64,000 nt of DNA, from positions 682,001 through 746,000 of the forward strand of contig JALHOW010000002.1 of NCBI GenBank assembly GCA_022842785.1, given 5' to 3'. Origin of the DNA: Hyphomicrobiaceae bacterium (GTDB lineage: Bacteria > Pseudomonadota > Alphaproteobacteria > Rhizobiales > Hyphomicrobiaceae). Below the pieces are notes generated by a model. The model saw only the letters and a list, made by a program, of their open reading frames with translations, was not told the DNA's origin and searched no databases. Within the stretch, counting starts at the first letter, position 1; every line of letters starts with the position of its first letter. Both the position numbers and the translations under genes were made by a program. Below are positions 47,372 through 56,424 of the stretch, one piece after another.

Positions 47372-48199
47372 ATGATCTCCGAAGTCGAACAGTTCGGGCG
47401 GACGACGGGTGCTGCCGGCTCGGGAACCGGGTCGGTCGAAGCTTCGCTGGATGGGCTGCTGCGCGCCTTGAGCATGGGCAGCACTGCGCCGGCACAGGCA
47501 CGGTTCATCACAGCCGTCGAGCGCGCCCTGCTCGATGCCGCAGCCGCACCCCAGGATGCTCATTGGCACCTCCACGACCTCGCGCTCGCCTGCGACCGCG
47601 CGGGGGAGGCGCTTCTCGCGCGCGGCCGATTGGAGCCGGGCGTCGATGTGCTCCGCCTCGGCCTCAGGATTCGCCATCAGCTCGGTCGCATGACCGCGGC
47701 CGACACGCTTTTCGCCGCCACGGTCGAGATTCCGATCGAGCTTGCCGCCAGCCACTTTGCAATCGCGCACGCCTACCAGCGCGGCGCGCGGCCAGCCGAG
47801 GCGCTGGCCGAGATGGAAGCGGGCATTGCCGCCTATCGCCGCGAGGTCGAGGCGGGCGGCGACCCCTATGCGCTGGATACGCTGGCCGCCCATCTCGAGG
47901 ACGCGGGCCGCATTGCCAAGGATGTCCCGGACCGCGATGCCATGCGCGCCCTGATCGCCGAGAGCCTGGGGCTGCGGGAACGCGCGGCACGGCTCGCCGA
48001 GGAGGATCCGGACCTGGCCCGTGCATTTGTCGAGGCTTGCGTGTGGCGTACGCCGGATCTCGGCAAGGCCTCGGCCCTATGGTTGGATCGCGCCCGCCGT
48101 CTGCTCGCGGATAGGGAGACCGGTGCCCACCCCATTCCAGGCACATCCCGGCTGCGCAATCTCGTCGATACGGCCGGAGCGCCGTATTTATGGAGTTAG
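47372..48199 (+). CDS. Hypothetical helical-repeat (TPR-like) protein
   Basis: A 275-residue, Ala- and Arg-rich, all-helical soluble protein. The regular alternation of Ala-rich amphipathic helices (for example DAHWHLHDLALACDRAGEALLARG, then ASHFAIAHAYQRGARPAEALAEME in parts) resembles degenerate tetratricopeptide repeats. No signal peptide or catalytic motif is seen. I do not recognise the family. It is divergent from mch; the molybdenum hydroxylase genes start 232 bp downstream on the same strand, but there is no evidence of a functional link. Confidence 0.6.
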   Translation: MISEVEQFGRTTGAAGSGTGSVEASLDGLLRALSMGSTAPAQARFITAVERALLDAAAAPQDAHWHLHDLALACDRAGEALLARGRLEPGVDVLRLGLRIRHQLGRMTAADTLFAATVEIPIELAASHFAIAHAYQRGARPAEALAEMEAGIAAYRREVEAGGDPYALDTLAAHLEDAGRIAKDVPDRDAMRALIAESLGLRERAARLAEEDPDLARAFVEACVWRTPDLGKASALWLDRARRLLADRETGAHPIPGTSRLRNLVDTAGAPYLWS

Positions 48200-48431
48200 G
48201 CCCTGCACGTTGGGGTCCCGCCTCCCGCTGAAGTGAGCGGCGGGCATGCCTCCGTTGTGACATCGGCCCTTGCCAAGCTGGGCCCCGTTGGGTTGGAATG
48301 GTGGGGTACCTGCGCACACGCTGCGTCGGCTGCCGGGCAGAGACTTCTTTGCGGCCGGCACGTATTCGCGCGGCGATCAAATTCAACTCAGGATCAGTTT
48401 CAGGCGAGCGAACGCACGAGGCAAACACGGC

Positions 48432-49286
48432 ATGAGATATGAGAAACCGACGACGGTCGAGGCGGCATCAGCCCTCCTCGCCGGTCAGGGGGCGCGGGTC
48501 CTCGCAGGGGGCACCGACCTTCTGGTGCAGATGAAGGCTCGCGTCCTGAGCCCTGACGTGGTTGTGGACATCAAGGGCATCGACGCGACCCGCAAGATTA
48601 CCAAGGATGCCAGCGGCTACACGATCGGCGCCGCCGTCACCGGTGCCGAGCTGAAGGAGCATCCGACGCTCTCCAAGGATTGGCCGGGCCTCGTCGAGGC
48701 TGCCAATCTGATCGGCTCGACTCAGGTGCAGGGCCGCGCCTCACTGGGCGGCAACCTCTGCAACGGCTCACCGGCCGCCGACAGCGTGCCCGGCATGATC
48801 GCTGCGGGTGCAGTGGCCACGATCGCCGGCCCCAAGGGAACGCGTACATTGCCGGTCGAGGACATCATGCTCGCCCCGCGCAAGCTGGCGCTGACCGCAG
48901 GCGAGTTCATCGTGTCGTTCAAGATCCCGGCGCGGCCAGCTCACGGCGGCGATGCCTACCTGCGCTTCATCCCGCGCACGGAGATGGACATTGCGGTCGT
49001 CGGCTGCGGCGTTGCTCTGGCACTCGACGCCAGCGGAACCTGCACTGCGGCGCGCGTCTCGCTCGGTGCCGTGGCAGCGCGTCCGCTTCTGGTCGTCGAC
49101 GCCGGCAAGGCGCTCATCGGAACGAAGGTCGATGAAGCCGCACTTGCAAAGATGGAAGCAGCCGCACGCGCGGCGTGCAAGCCGATCGACGACAAGCGTG
49201 GCACTGTTGAGTTCCGGATTGATGTCGCCGGCACGCTCGCCAAGAGGACCGCAACGATCGCACTCGAGCGCGCAAGAAAGGTTTGA
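48432..49286 (+). CDS. Molybdenum hydroxylase, FAD-binding medium subunit
   Basis: A 284-residue CoxM-like subunit that passes electrons from the iron-sulfur subunit to FAD. The FAD pyrophosphate motif VLAGGTDLLVQMK (residues about 23-35) and QVQGRASLGGNLCNGSPAAD (second FAD motif, in parts) are clear, followed by the C-terminal CO_deh_flav_C domain. ATG 48432 gives the standard RYEKPTTVEAA start. It is the first of three genes in the order medium-small-large with 1-2 bp gaps, typical of bacterial xanthine-dehydrogenase-family enzymes. Confidence 0.92.
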   Translation: MRYEKPTTVEAASALLAGQGARVLAGGTDLLVQMKARVLSPDVVVDIKGIDATRKITKDASGYTIGAAVTGAELKEHPTLSKDWPGLVEAANLIGSTQVQGRASLGGNLCNGSPAADSVPGMIAAGAVATIAGPKGTRTLPVEDIMLAPRKLALTAGEFIVSFKIPARPAHGGDAYLRFIPRTEMDIAVVGCGVALALDASGTCTAARVSLGAVAARPLLVVDAGKALIGTKVDEAALAKMEAAARAACKPIDDKRGTVEFRIDVAGTLAKRTATIALERARKV

Positions 49287-49287
49287 A

Positions 49288-49764
49288 ATGGCCAAGCATC
49301 ACGTAACGACCACCGTCAACGGTGATCCGGTCGAGTATCTCTGCGAGAGTGAGCAGTCCCTGCTCGACTGCCTGCGCGACGAGCTTGATCTCATCGGCGC
49401 GAAGGAGGGCTGCTCATCTGGTGACTGCGGCGCCTGCAGCGTGCTCCTTGATGGGCGCCTCGTCTGCTCGTGTCTCATTCTCGGCGTGGAAGCCGAGGGC
49501 AAGAATGTCGAGACCATCGAGGGCATGGCCCAAGGTGAAGAGCTGCATCCGCTGCAGCGGAAGTTCCTCGAGCACGCAGCCCTGCAATGCGGGATCTGTA
49601 CGCCGGGCGTGCTTGTCGCCGCCAAGGCGCTCCTCGCCAAGAACCCCGATCCCACCGAAACCCAAGTCCGCTACTGGCTCGCCGGCAATCTCTGCCGGTG
49701 CACTGGGTATGACAAGATCGTACGCGCCGTCATGGACGCCGCCGCCGAGATGAGAGGAGCCTGA
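49288..49764 (+). CDS. Molybdenum hydroxylase, 2x[2Fe-2S] small subunit
   Basis: A 158-residue CoxS-like electron carrier. The first cluster is the plant-ferredoxin type (Cys42, 47, 50 and 62 in GCSSGDCGACSV and VCSCL); the second is the helical type (Cys101 and 104 in QCGICTPG, Cys136 and 138 in NLCRCTG). It starts 1 bp after the medium subunit and ends 2 bp before the large subunit. Confidence 0.95.
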   Translation: MAKHHVTTTVNGDPVEYLCESEQSLLDCLRDELDLIGAKEGCSSGDCGACSVLLDGRLVCSCLILGVEAEGKNVETIEGMAQGEELHPLQRKFLEHAALQCGICTPGVLVAAKALLAKNPDPTETQVRYWLAGNLCRCTGYDKIVRAVMDAAAEMRGA

Positions 49765-49766
49765 TC

Positions 49767-52046
49767 ATGCAAGAGCGTGTCAAGAAGCCCCAGTTCGATG
49801 TTGTCGGCACTCGCCCGATCCGCCCGGACGGCGTCGACAAGGTCACCGGTCGTGCCAAGTACGGTGCCGATCTCAAGATGGCCGGCCAGCTCGTCGGCAA
49901 GGTGCTGCGCTCGCCGCACGCCCATGCCCGCATCAAGTCGATCGATATCTCGAAGGCACTGGCGTTGGCCGGCGTGAAAGCCGTCGTCACCGCCGAGGAC
50001 TTCCCCGGCCAACCTTCGGAGTTCATCCCGGCCGGCGAAGGCGTCGTCAACTATCGCGACATGTCGAACAACGTGATGGCGCGCGATAAGGTGCTGTACG
50101 AGGGCCACGCGGTGGCCGCCGTCGCTGCCCTGAACGAAAAGACCGCACTCGCCGCGCTCGATGCCATCAAGGTCGAGTACGAAGTGCTGCCGCATGTCAT
50201 CGACGAGATGGAAGCCATCAAGCCCGGCGCGCCCATCCTGCACGAAGACATGATCACAACCGGCGTGACGCCAGCCCCGACTAAGGCTTCGAACATCTCG
50301 AAGCGCGTCGAGTTCAATCTGGGCGACATCACCAAGGGCTTCGCCGCCGCGGATCTCGTCGTCGAGCGCGAGTTCAAGACCAAGGCCGTGCACCAGGGTT
50401 ACATCGAGCCGCACGCCTGCCTCGCATCCGCTTCCGAGGACGGCTCGGCAGAACTCTGGGTGACGACGCAGGGTCACTGGGTCGTTCGCGCTTACTGCGC
50501 GAAGCTTCTAGGCTGGGACATCGGCAAGATCCGCGTCACGTCGTCGGAGATCGGCGGTGGGTTCGGCGGCAAGACGGTCGTGTATCTCGAGCCACTAGCG
50601 CTCGCGCTCTCGAAGAAGTCCCGCCGCCCCGTGAAGATGGTGATGAGCCGCGAGGAAGTCTTCAAGGCCAGTGGCCCGACGTCCGGCGGCACCGTCAAAG
50701 TGAAGATGGGCGTGAAAAAGGACGGCACCATCACGGCTGCCGAAGCTGAAATCACCCTGCAGGCAGGCGCATTCCAGGGCAGCCCCGTGCAGCCTGCGTG
50801 CATGTGCGCCTTCGCCAACTACGACCTCGAGAACGTGAAGGTCGTCGGCTTCGACGTCGTGTCGAACCGGCCCAAGGTGGCGGCCTATCGCGCCCCCGGT
50901 GGTCCGATCTCGACGTATGGCGTCGAAAGTGTCGTCGACGAGATCGCCGAAAAGCTCGGCATTTGCCCTATCGAGCTTCGGCTCAAGAACGCAGCCAAGG
51001 AAGGTACGCGCGCGGCCTATGGTCCGAAGTTCGGTCCGGTTGGACTCGTCGAGTGCCTCGAGGCCGCCAAGGAAAGCGACCACTGGAAGGCGCCAGTCGG
51101 CCCGAACCAGGGTCGCGGTCTCGCGGCGGGCTTCTGGTTCAACATCGGCGGCGAAACGACGGTCTCGCTCCAGCTCAACGAGGACGGCACGCTGACACTC
51201 ATGGTCGGCACGCCGGACATCGGCGGGTTGCGCGCGTCGCTCTGCATGATGGCGGCGGAAGAGCTGAAGATGGACGTCAGCAAGATCCGCCCGATCATCG
51301 CGGACACGAGCTCGCTCGGGTACAACTTCCTCACCGGCGGCAGTCGCGCGACGTTCTCGAGCGGCATGGCAACCGTCGAGGCGGCGCGCTCGATCGTGAA
51401 GCAGGCCTGTGGCCGCGCGGCGAAACTTTGGGACATCCCCGAGGAAGCCGTTACGTTCGAGGATGGCATGATCCGTCCGGCAGGCGAGAACGCTGGCAAG
51501 CATCAGCCGATGCACCTCAGCGACATCGCGAAGGTCGCGGGCAAGACCGGTGGCGCCATCGTCGGCTATGCGGCGATCAGCGCGCAGGGTGCGGCCCCGA
51601 GCTTCGGCGTGCACATCGCCGACACCGAGGTCGATCCCGGCACGGGCAAGGTCACGGTCACGCGCTACACGGCCATCCAGGATGCCGGCAAGGCCATCCA
51701 TCCCTCGTACGTCGAAGGGCAGTACCAGGGCGGTGCCGTGCAGGGCATCGGGTGGGCGCTCAATGAAGAGTACATCTATGGCGACGACGGCAAGCTGCAG
51801 AACGCTGGCTTCCTCGACTACCGCATTCCGGTCGCGTCCGACCTGCCGATGATCGACACGATCATCGTCGAGGTGCCGAACCCGCGTCACCCCTATGGCG
51901 TGCGCGGCATCGGCGAGACGCCGATCGTACCGCCAATGGCGGCGATCGGTGCCTCGGTGCGTCGTTCGTCGGGCGTCCGCTTTTTCGAGCTGCCGATGTC
52001 GCCGCCGAAGGTGCTGAAGGCCATGAAGGCAGCCGGCAAGGCGTGA
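49767..52046 (+). CDS. Molybdenum hydroxylase, large molybdopterin-binding subunit
   Basis: A 759-residue catalytic subunit of the xanthine dehydrogenase/CO dehydrogenase/4-hydroxybenzoyl-CoA reductase family. Molybdopterin contacts include EIGGGFGGKTVVYLEPLA and AYRAPGGP; the catalytic Glu is in GVRGIGETPIVPP near the C-terminus. The CO-dehydrogenase loop (Cys-Ser-Phe-Arg) is not seen, so it is not form I CODH. The substrate is probably an aromatic or heterocyclic compound or an acyl-CoA, but unassigned. It is the last gene of the three-subunit operon, followed by a 14-bp hairpin and a MoaD-like gene. Confidence 0.92.
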   Translation: MQERVKKPQFDVVGTRPIRPDGVDKVTGRAKYGADLKMAGQLVGKVLRSPHAHARIKSIDISKALALAGVKAVVTAEDFPGQPSEFIPAGEGVVNYRDMSNNVMARDKVLYEGHAVAAVAALNEKTALAALDAIKVEYEVLPHVIDEMEAIKPGAPILHEDMITTGVTPAPTKASNISKRVEFNLGDITKGFAAADLVVEREFKTKAVHQGYIEPHACLASASEDGSAELWVTTQGHWVVRAYCAKLLGWDIGKIRVTSSEIGGGFGGKTVVYLEPLALALSKKSRRPVKMVMSREEVFKASGPTSGGTVKVKMGVKKDGTITAAEAEITLQAGAFQGSPVQPACMCAFANYDLENVKVVGFDVVSNRPKVAAYRAPGGPISTYGVESVVDEIAEKLGICPIELRLKNAAKEGTRAAYGPKFGPVGLVECLEAAKESDHWKAPVGPNQGRGLAAGFWFNIGGETTVSLQLNEDGTLTLMVGTPDIGGLRASLCMMAAEELKMDVSKIRPIIADTSSLGYNFLTGGSRATFSSGMATVEAARSIVKQACGRAAKLWDIPEEAVTFEDGMIRPAGENAGKHQPMHLSDIAKVAGKTGGAIVGYAAISAQGAAPSFGVHIADTEVDPGTGKVTVTRYTAIQDAGKAIHPSYVEGQYQGGAVQGIGWALNEEYIYGDDGKLQNAGFLDYRIPVASDLPMIDTIIVEVPNPRHPYGVRGIGETPIVPPMAAIGASVRRSSGVRFFELPMSPPKVLKAMKAAGKA

Positions 52047-52080
52047 TGTACCTCGCTGCGCAAGCGGACTAGAAACGACA

Positions 52081-52112
52081 TCGGGCCTGCACAACACTTT
52101 GTGCAGGCCCGA
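52081..52112 (+). terminator. Perfect 14-bp hairpin between the Mo-hydroxylase and the MoaD-like gene
   Basis: Left arm 52081-52094, loop CACT, right arm 52099-52112, all paired, then TT. It starts 34 bp after the large-subunit stop and ends 22 bp before the MoaD-like ATG. It may be a terminator, or an attenuator or processing site letting some transcription into the small gene. Confidence 0.75.
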
Positions 52113-52134
52113 TTGCTTACAAGGAAACGAGTCC

Positions 52135-52380
52135 ATGGCCCACGTCACGTTGATAGGAAACCTGCGCCAATACACGGGCGACGTGACGGAGTTCGAGATC
52201 GACGCCGGAACAATTCGCCAGCTCCTCCGCAAACTCGGCGAGAAGTTCCCCGAGCTGGCCCCGCATCTCGAAGAGGGGCTCGCGGTCGCGATAGACGGGC
52301 AAATCTATCAGGATGCGCTGCTCGAGCCGATCAGCCCCGACTCCGAAGTCCATATCCTTCCGCAGATCGCAGGCGGCTGA
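52135..52380 (+). CDS. MoaD/ThiS-like sulfur carrier protein
   Basis: 81 residues with the beta-grasp ubiquitin-like fold and the C-terminal Gly-Gly (QIAGG) that is adenylated and thiocarboxylated in MoaD and ThiS. VTLIGNLRQYTGD and EEGLAVAIDGQIYQDALLEPISPDSEV follow family pattern. ATG 52135 has AAGGAAACGAG upstream. It sits after the molybdenum hydroxylase, suggesting a role in molybdopterin sulfur supply or in a dedicated sulfur transfer for that enzyme. moaE and moaA are not beside it, so housekeeping MoaD is only one option. Confidence 0.85.
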   Translation: MAHVTLIGNLRQYTGDVTEFEIDAGTIRQLLRKLGEKFPELAPHLEEGLAVAIDGQIYQDALLEPISPDSEVHILPQIAGG

Positions 52381-52383
52381 GCC

Positions 52384-53757
52384 TTACCGAGGCGCCGGCC
52401 AATTTCGGAAGTTCTGCGCGAGGTGATCGGCAACAGCTTCGACGATATCGTCATCACGCATGTAGGCGTTGTGATAGAGCGCATCCGTCATCCGCTTCAT
52501 GAGAAGGTCAGGATCGGCGAAGGTCATCTCCGCCACCTCCTCCGCCACGATCTCGGAATAGAACTCGCGCGCCGCCTCGATGATCGCATTGTCATCGATC
52601 CCGCCCAGTGTTGCCGCTGAAACGCGCTGTTCCCGCACGCCGGACAAGTAGGGTGGTGTGCGTTCGACGCCCGTCAGGGCGTAGACATCGTCTCCACCAT
52701 AGGCCGCACCAACGATGCCACCGTGAATCGACACGTTGAGCATGGACGACAGCAGGCGCGCCCCGATGATCCAAGAAAACAGTCGAACCGCAACATAGAT
52801 GAGCGCGAACACCACCGGGATCACGAGCAGGAACGTGAAATCGGCGATGATGCCGGGACCGAAATCACGCTTCGTAATCTTCTCGATGATGGGGTTGAGA
52901 AAATAGGAGCCCGTGACGAACAGGAATGCGAACGTGCCGAGCACCCCGGCTACTGTACCAAAGCGCACCCACTGCCCATGCGCGGAGGCGCGTGAAACAA
53001 AGACAGGCTTTACCGACACTGCGGACTCGAGCAGGCGCATGGCTTCATCACGCGGGCTCTGAATAACGAGCCACCGCGACGGGTCGACGGCCATCTGCGC
53101 GCGCTGTCTCGCCCGCCGCTGACGCACGAGAGCCCGCGCTCCCGAGTAAAAAGCCCAGGCCACGAGCGACAGAACAAGCAGCGGAAGAACGATCAGCTCT
53201 ATGCGGCTGCCGTCGAGCGCCGTGGGTAGTGCCATCCAGACATACATGAGCATGGCCGGCGCCACGGCGAGGCCGAGCAGGACCTTGAACAGAGCGATCA
53301 AAGTTGGAAGCGGCTTGAGCCTGCGTTTGAAGAACGGCGTCCCGAGCGTGAGCACAGCCGCCAGCGGATGTCGCGTCCGTCGCTGGACGAGCGACTCCAT
53401 GAGAACATTGCCGCCGTGGCTATGGGCGATCACTGCGACTGGGCGGCCGGTTTTCTTGGCCGTGGCCAGCGTGCCAGCAAGCGCCGCCGCCGCGCGCAGG
53501 CGGGCCTGATCGGAGTTGAGGCCCGACCAGTGGAAGGGCTGCACGATTATCCCCCGAACGCCCTTGTCGACGAGGCGTTCAGCCAGCGCAGTCATAAAGG
53601 CGGAACCGCGCTGCCACCACTGCTCGCCATCGTCGCTTGGATCCGCCGCGAAGGTGCCGTGGACGGTTATGACGAGCGGATGCTGCTCAGTTGCCGCGCC
53701 GCCATCTATCGGCGCCTTGGCCGGCCTATCGGCCGCATTCGCCGACGCGCTGTCCAT
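52384..53757 (-). CDS. Membrane-anchored alpha/beta hydrolase
   Basis: A 457-residue protein. The N-terminal cytoplasmic alpha/beta-hydrolase domain has an oxyanion segment VITVHGTF (about 29-36) and the nucleophile elbow AHSHGGN (Ser113), then PHW-type loops. Hydrophobic spans follow at about 168-190, 198-218, 275-297 and 310-340, and a mixed C-terminal domain of about 120 residues. A lipase, esterase or depolymerase activity is plausible; the substrate is unknown. ATG 53757 has GGGGGA upstream; the ATG at 53763 is an alternative. It is convergent with the MoaD-like gene (3-bp gap). Confidence 0.78.
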   Translation of the reverse strand: MDSASANAADRPAKAPIDGGAATEQHPLVITVHGTFAADPSDDGEQWWQRGSAFMTALAERLVDKGVRGIIVQPFHWSGLNSDQARLRAAAALAGTLATAKKTGRPVAVIAHSHGGNVLMESLVQRRTRHPLAAVLTLGTPFFKRRLKPLPTLIALFKVLLGLAVAPAMLMYVWMALPTALDGSRIELIVLPLLVLSLVAWAFYSGARALVRQRRARQRAQMAVDPSRWLVIQSPRDEAMRLLESAVSVKPVFVSRASAHGQWVRFGTVAGVLGTFAFLFVTGSYFLNPIIEKITKRDFGPGIIADFTFLLVIPVVFALIYVAVRLFSWIIGARLLSSMLNVSIHGGIVGAAYGGDDVYALTGVERTPPYLSGVREQRVSAATLGGIDDNAIIEAAREFYSEIVAEEVAEMTFADPDLLMKRMTDALYHNAYMRDDDIVEAVADHLAQNFRNWPAPR

Positions 53758-53859
53758 GCACATTCCCCCGTCCCACTCAACCCCGGCAACATCGTTTGCC
53801 GGTCGGGTGGCGAGGGTCAAGCACTAAGCACGCTCAATGACAGAGCGGAACGTCGGACC

Positions 53860-55503
53860 TCAGGCGACCGACTGCTGCACGCCGAAATCGCGCCCCGGCG
53901 CGGCGTCAAACAACGCCTTGGTGTACTCATGCTGCGGATTGCGGAAGACCTCCGCCGTGGTCCCATGCTCGACGACGACGCCGTTCTTCATGACCGCGAT
54001 GCGGTCACAGATTTGGGCCGCAACGCGCAGATCGTGCGTGATGAAGAGCACCGCGAGATCGAACTGCTTGCGGATATTGTCGAGCAGCTCCAGCACCTGC
54101 GCCTGCACCGAAACGTCGAGCGCGGAGACGGCCTCGTCCGCGATCAGCAGCGTCGGCCCCATGGCAAGCGCGCGCGCAATGCAGATGCGCTGGCGCTGGC
54201 CGCCCGAGAACTGATGCGGATAGCGATCGAGTGCATCCGGCGAAAGGCCGACGAGCCCCATGAGCTCACGCGCCTTCTCCTGTGCCTTCTCGTACGTCAT
54301 TCCGAAATTGATCGGCCCTTCGACGATCGACTGGCCAACGGTCCGGCGTGGATTGAGCGAGCGATAGGGATCCTGGAAGACGATCTGGATATCGCGACGG
54401 TAGGGCCTGAGATCGCGCTCGGGCAGATGTGCGACGTTCACGGTTTCAATCAGAATCTCGCCGTCCGACGGCTCGATCAGCCGCGCCACGCAACGCGCGA
54501 CGGTCGTCTTGCCGGAGCCGGACTCGCCGACGATGCCGAGGGTCTCGCCTTTGCGGATCTGGAAGTTGACGTCCTGCGCGGCCTTGACGATGCGCGCCTT
54601 GCGATTGAAGAACGTCCGCTTGCCGTAGACCTTCGAGAGATGCTTGGCCTCGAGCGCAACCTTACCCTCGACGGGCGCACGCTTCGGCGGCACAAGGCTC
54701 GGCACGGCCGCCACCAGCATTTTCGTATAAGCCTCGCGCGGTCGCCTCAGCACCTCGTCGCGCGTGCCCTGCTCGACAACGCGACCACGCTGCATGACCA
54801 CTACACGGTCGGCGATCTCGGATACGACACCAAAGTCGTGCGTAATGAACATCACCCCTGTATTGCGGCGCGACTGCATTTCCTTGATGAGCCGCAGGAT
54901 CTGCGCCTGCGTCGTCACATCGAGAGCGGTCGTCGGCTCGTCGGCGATCAGCAAGGCTGGGTCGAGGATCAAGGCCGCTGCAATCATGATGCGCTGGCGC
55001 TGGCCGCCCGAGAGCTGGTGCGGATAGGCGTCGATCATGAGATCCGGATCAGGAAGCTGCACCGCGCGCATGATCTCCAGCACGCGCTTGCGCTGCTCCG
55101 CGGCCGGGAGATCGGTGTGAATCTCGAGCACCTCGGCGATCTGTTGGCCTACGCGCTGCACCGGATTGAGCGCGGTCATGGGTTCCTGGAAGATCATGCC
55201 CATGCGCGTCCCACGCAGCTCGCGCAGCCGGCGGATCGTGGCTTTGGTCGTGTCTTCGCCCTGGAGGCGTGTCTCACCTCCCGTGACGACGAGGTCGCGC
55301 TTCGGCAGCAGGCCCATGACGGCCTGCGCGGTTACCGATTTACCGGAACCCGACTCGCCAACGATGCACACGATCTCGCGGGGGCCGATGTCGAAGCTGA
55401 TGTCTTGAATTGCATTCTCGCGATCCGCGCCGCCTGGCAGACGCACCGTGAGATTTCGCACGGAAAGAACGGGCTCAGTCGCGCCAGTGAGAACTTCTTG
55501 CAT
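53860..55503 (-). CDS. Peptide/nickel-type ABC transporter, fused two-domain ATPase (DppD-DppF type)
   Basis: A 547-residue protein with two complete ATP-binding cassettes in one chain. The first has Walker A GESGSGKS (49-56) and signature LSGGQRQRI; the second repeats the Walker A GESGSGKT and signature FSGGQRQRI, each followed by Walker B and H-loop, with oligopeptide-binding C-terminal extensions between. It powers import of the substrate delivered by the SBP_bac_5 binding proteins encoded at 57467-60877. It starts 6 bp after the second permease gene, so it ends the operon. Separate dppD and dppF genes are commoner, but such fusions are well known. Confidence 0.95.
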   Translation of the reverse strand: MQEVLTGATEPVLSVRNLTVRLPGGADRENAIQDISFDIGPREIVCIVGESGSGKSVTAQAVMGLLPKRDLVVTGGETRLQGEDTTKATIRRLRELRGTRMGMIFQEPMTALNPVQRVGQQIAEVLEIHTDLPAAEQRKRVLEIMRAVQLPDPDLMIDAYPHQLSGGQRQRIMIAAALILDPALLIADEPTTALDVTTQAQILRLIKEMQSRRNTGVMFITHDFGVVSEIADRVVVMQRGRVVEQGTRDEVLRRPREAYTKMLVAAVPSLVPPKRAPVEGKVALEAKHLSKVYGKRTFFNRKARIVKAAQDVNFQIRKGETLGIVGESGSGKTTVARCVARLIEPSDGEILIETVNVAHLPERDLRPYRRDIQIVFQDPYRSLNPRRTVGQSIVEGPINFGMTYEKAQEKARELMGLVGLSPDALDRYPHQFSGGQRQRICIARALAMGPTLLIADEAVSALDVSVQAQVLELLDNIRKQFDLAVLFITHDLRVAAQICDRIAVMKNGVVVEHGTTAEVFRNPQHEYTKALFDAAPGRDFGVQQSVA

Positions 55504-55509
55504 GGCCGC

Positions 55510-56424
55510 TCAGAACCTCTTGGCGAAGCGCGGATCGAGCGTGTCGCGCAGACCGTCGCCGAGCATGTTGATCGCGAGCACCGCGAGCGCGAGCGCAATA
55601 CCGGGGTACAGGATGTTGTGAGGCAGGATCCGGAAGTAGGTCCGCCCCTCGGCCATGATGTTGCCCCACGTCGGCACCTCCGGCGGAATGCCGATGCCGA
55701 GGAACGAGAGAATCGCTTCGACGAGGATTGCGCTGGCACAAATGAACGTGCCCTGCACGATCAGCGGCGCCGTCGTATTCGGAAGCACATGGCGGAACAG
55801 CAATGTCGGTGTCGGCGTGCCAACGGTGATGGCGCTCTCCACGTAAGGTTCTTCGCGGATGGAGAGAACCACGGAACGAACGAGCCGGACCACCCGCGGT
55901 ATCTGCGGAATAACGATGGCAATGACGACGGCCGGCAATCCGGCCCGCGAGAGCGAAACGAGCGCGATCGCAAGCAGGATTTCGGGGATCGCCATCAGGC
56001 CATCCATGAAGCGCATGATGATGCCATCGAGCCAGCGAACATAGCCCGCGATCATCCCGATGATGAGGCCGATAAATACGGCGATGATGGCGACGGTGAT
56101 ACCGACGATAAGAGACACGCGCGCGCCGTAAATCACGCGGCTGTAGATATCGCGCCCGAGGCTGTCCGTGCCGAGGTGGTACTTGACCTGGATGCGCTTT
56201 CCTTCGTCGTCGCGCACCATCGCGGTGTAGCCGGGCTTCTGGTTGCGCGCTGACGGATTGATCTCGGCGGGATCGCGCGTCCCAAGGACAGGCGCCAGAA
56301 TGGCAATGATCAGCATGAACAGCGCAATGGAGCCGCCGAACAAAACGCTCGGGTTGCGCAGCACGGTCGACCAGACGGAACGACGTCGGGGGACCGGCGG
56401 GGCTGCGTCGATGGTAGCCATCAA
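55510..56424 (-). CDS. Peptide/nickel-type ABC transporter permease (DppC type)
   Basis: A 304-residue inner-membrane permease with six predicted helices. The long periplasmic segment after helix 1 includes HLGTDSLGRDIYSRVIYGARVSLIVG in pieces, the signature of the DppC/OppC class, and the EAA-like loop (RVVRLVRSVVLSIREEPYVESA) contacts the ATPase. It overlaps the DppB-type gene start-stop by 4 bp (ATGA, 56421-56424). Confidence 0.95.
   Translation of the reverse strand: MMATIDAAPPVPRRRSVWSTVLRNPSVLFGGSIALFMLIIAILAPVLGTRDPAEINPSARNQKPGYTAMVRDDEGKRIQVKYHLGTDSLGRDIYSRVIYGARVSLIVGITVAIIAVFIGLIIGMIAGYVRWLDGIIMRFMDGLMAIPEILLAIALVSLSRAGLPAVVIAIVIPQIPRVVRLVRSVVLSIREEPYVESAITVGTPTPTLLFRHVLPNTTAPLIVQGTFICASAILVEAILSFLGIGIPPEVPTWGNIMAEGRTYFRILPHNILYPGIALALAVLAINMLGDGLRDTLDPRFAKRF

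Noticed and set aside
53368-56253. Very long open frame on the plus strand, antisense to the ABC transporter genes
   Set aside because: It lies opposite four well-supported genes whose products are conserved over their length. Its translation is Arg/His/Asp/Leu-rich without domains, as expected from the complement of high-GC codons.
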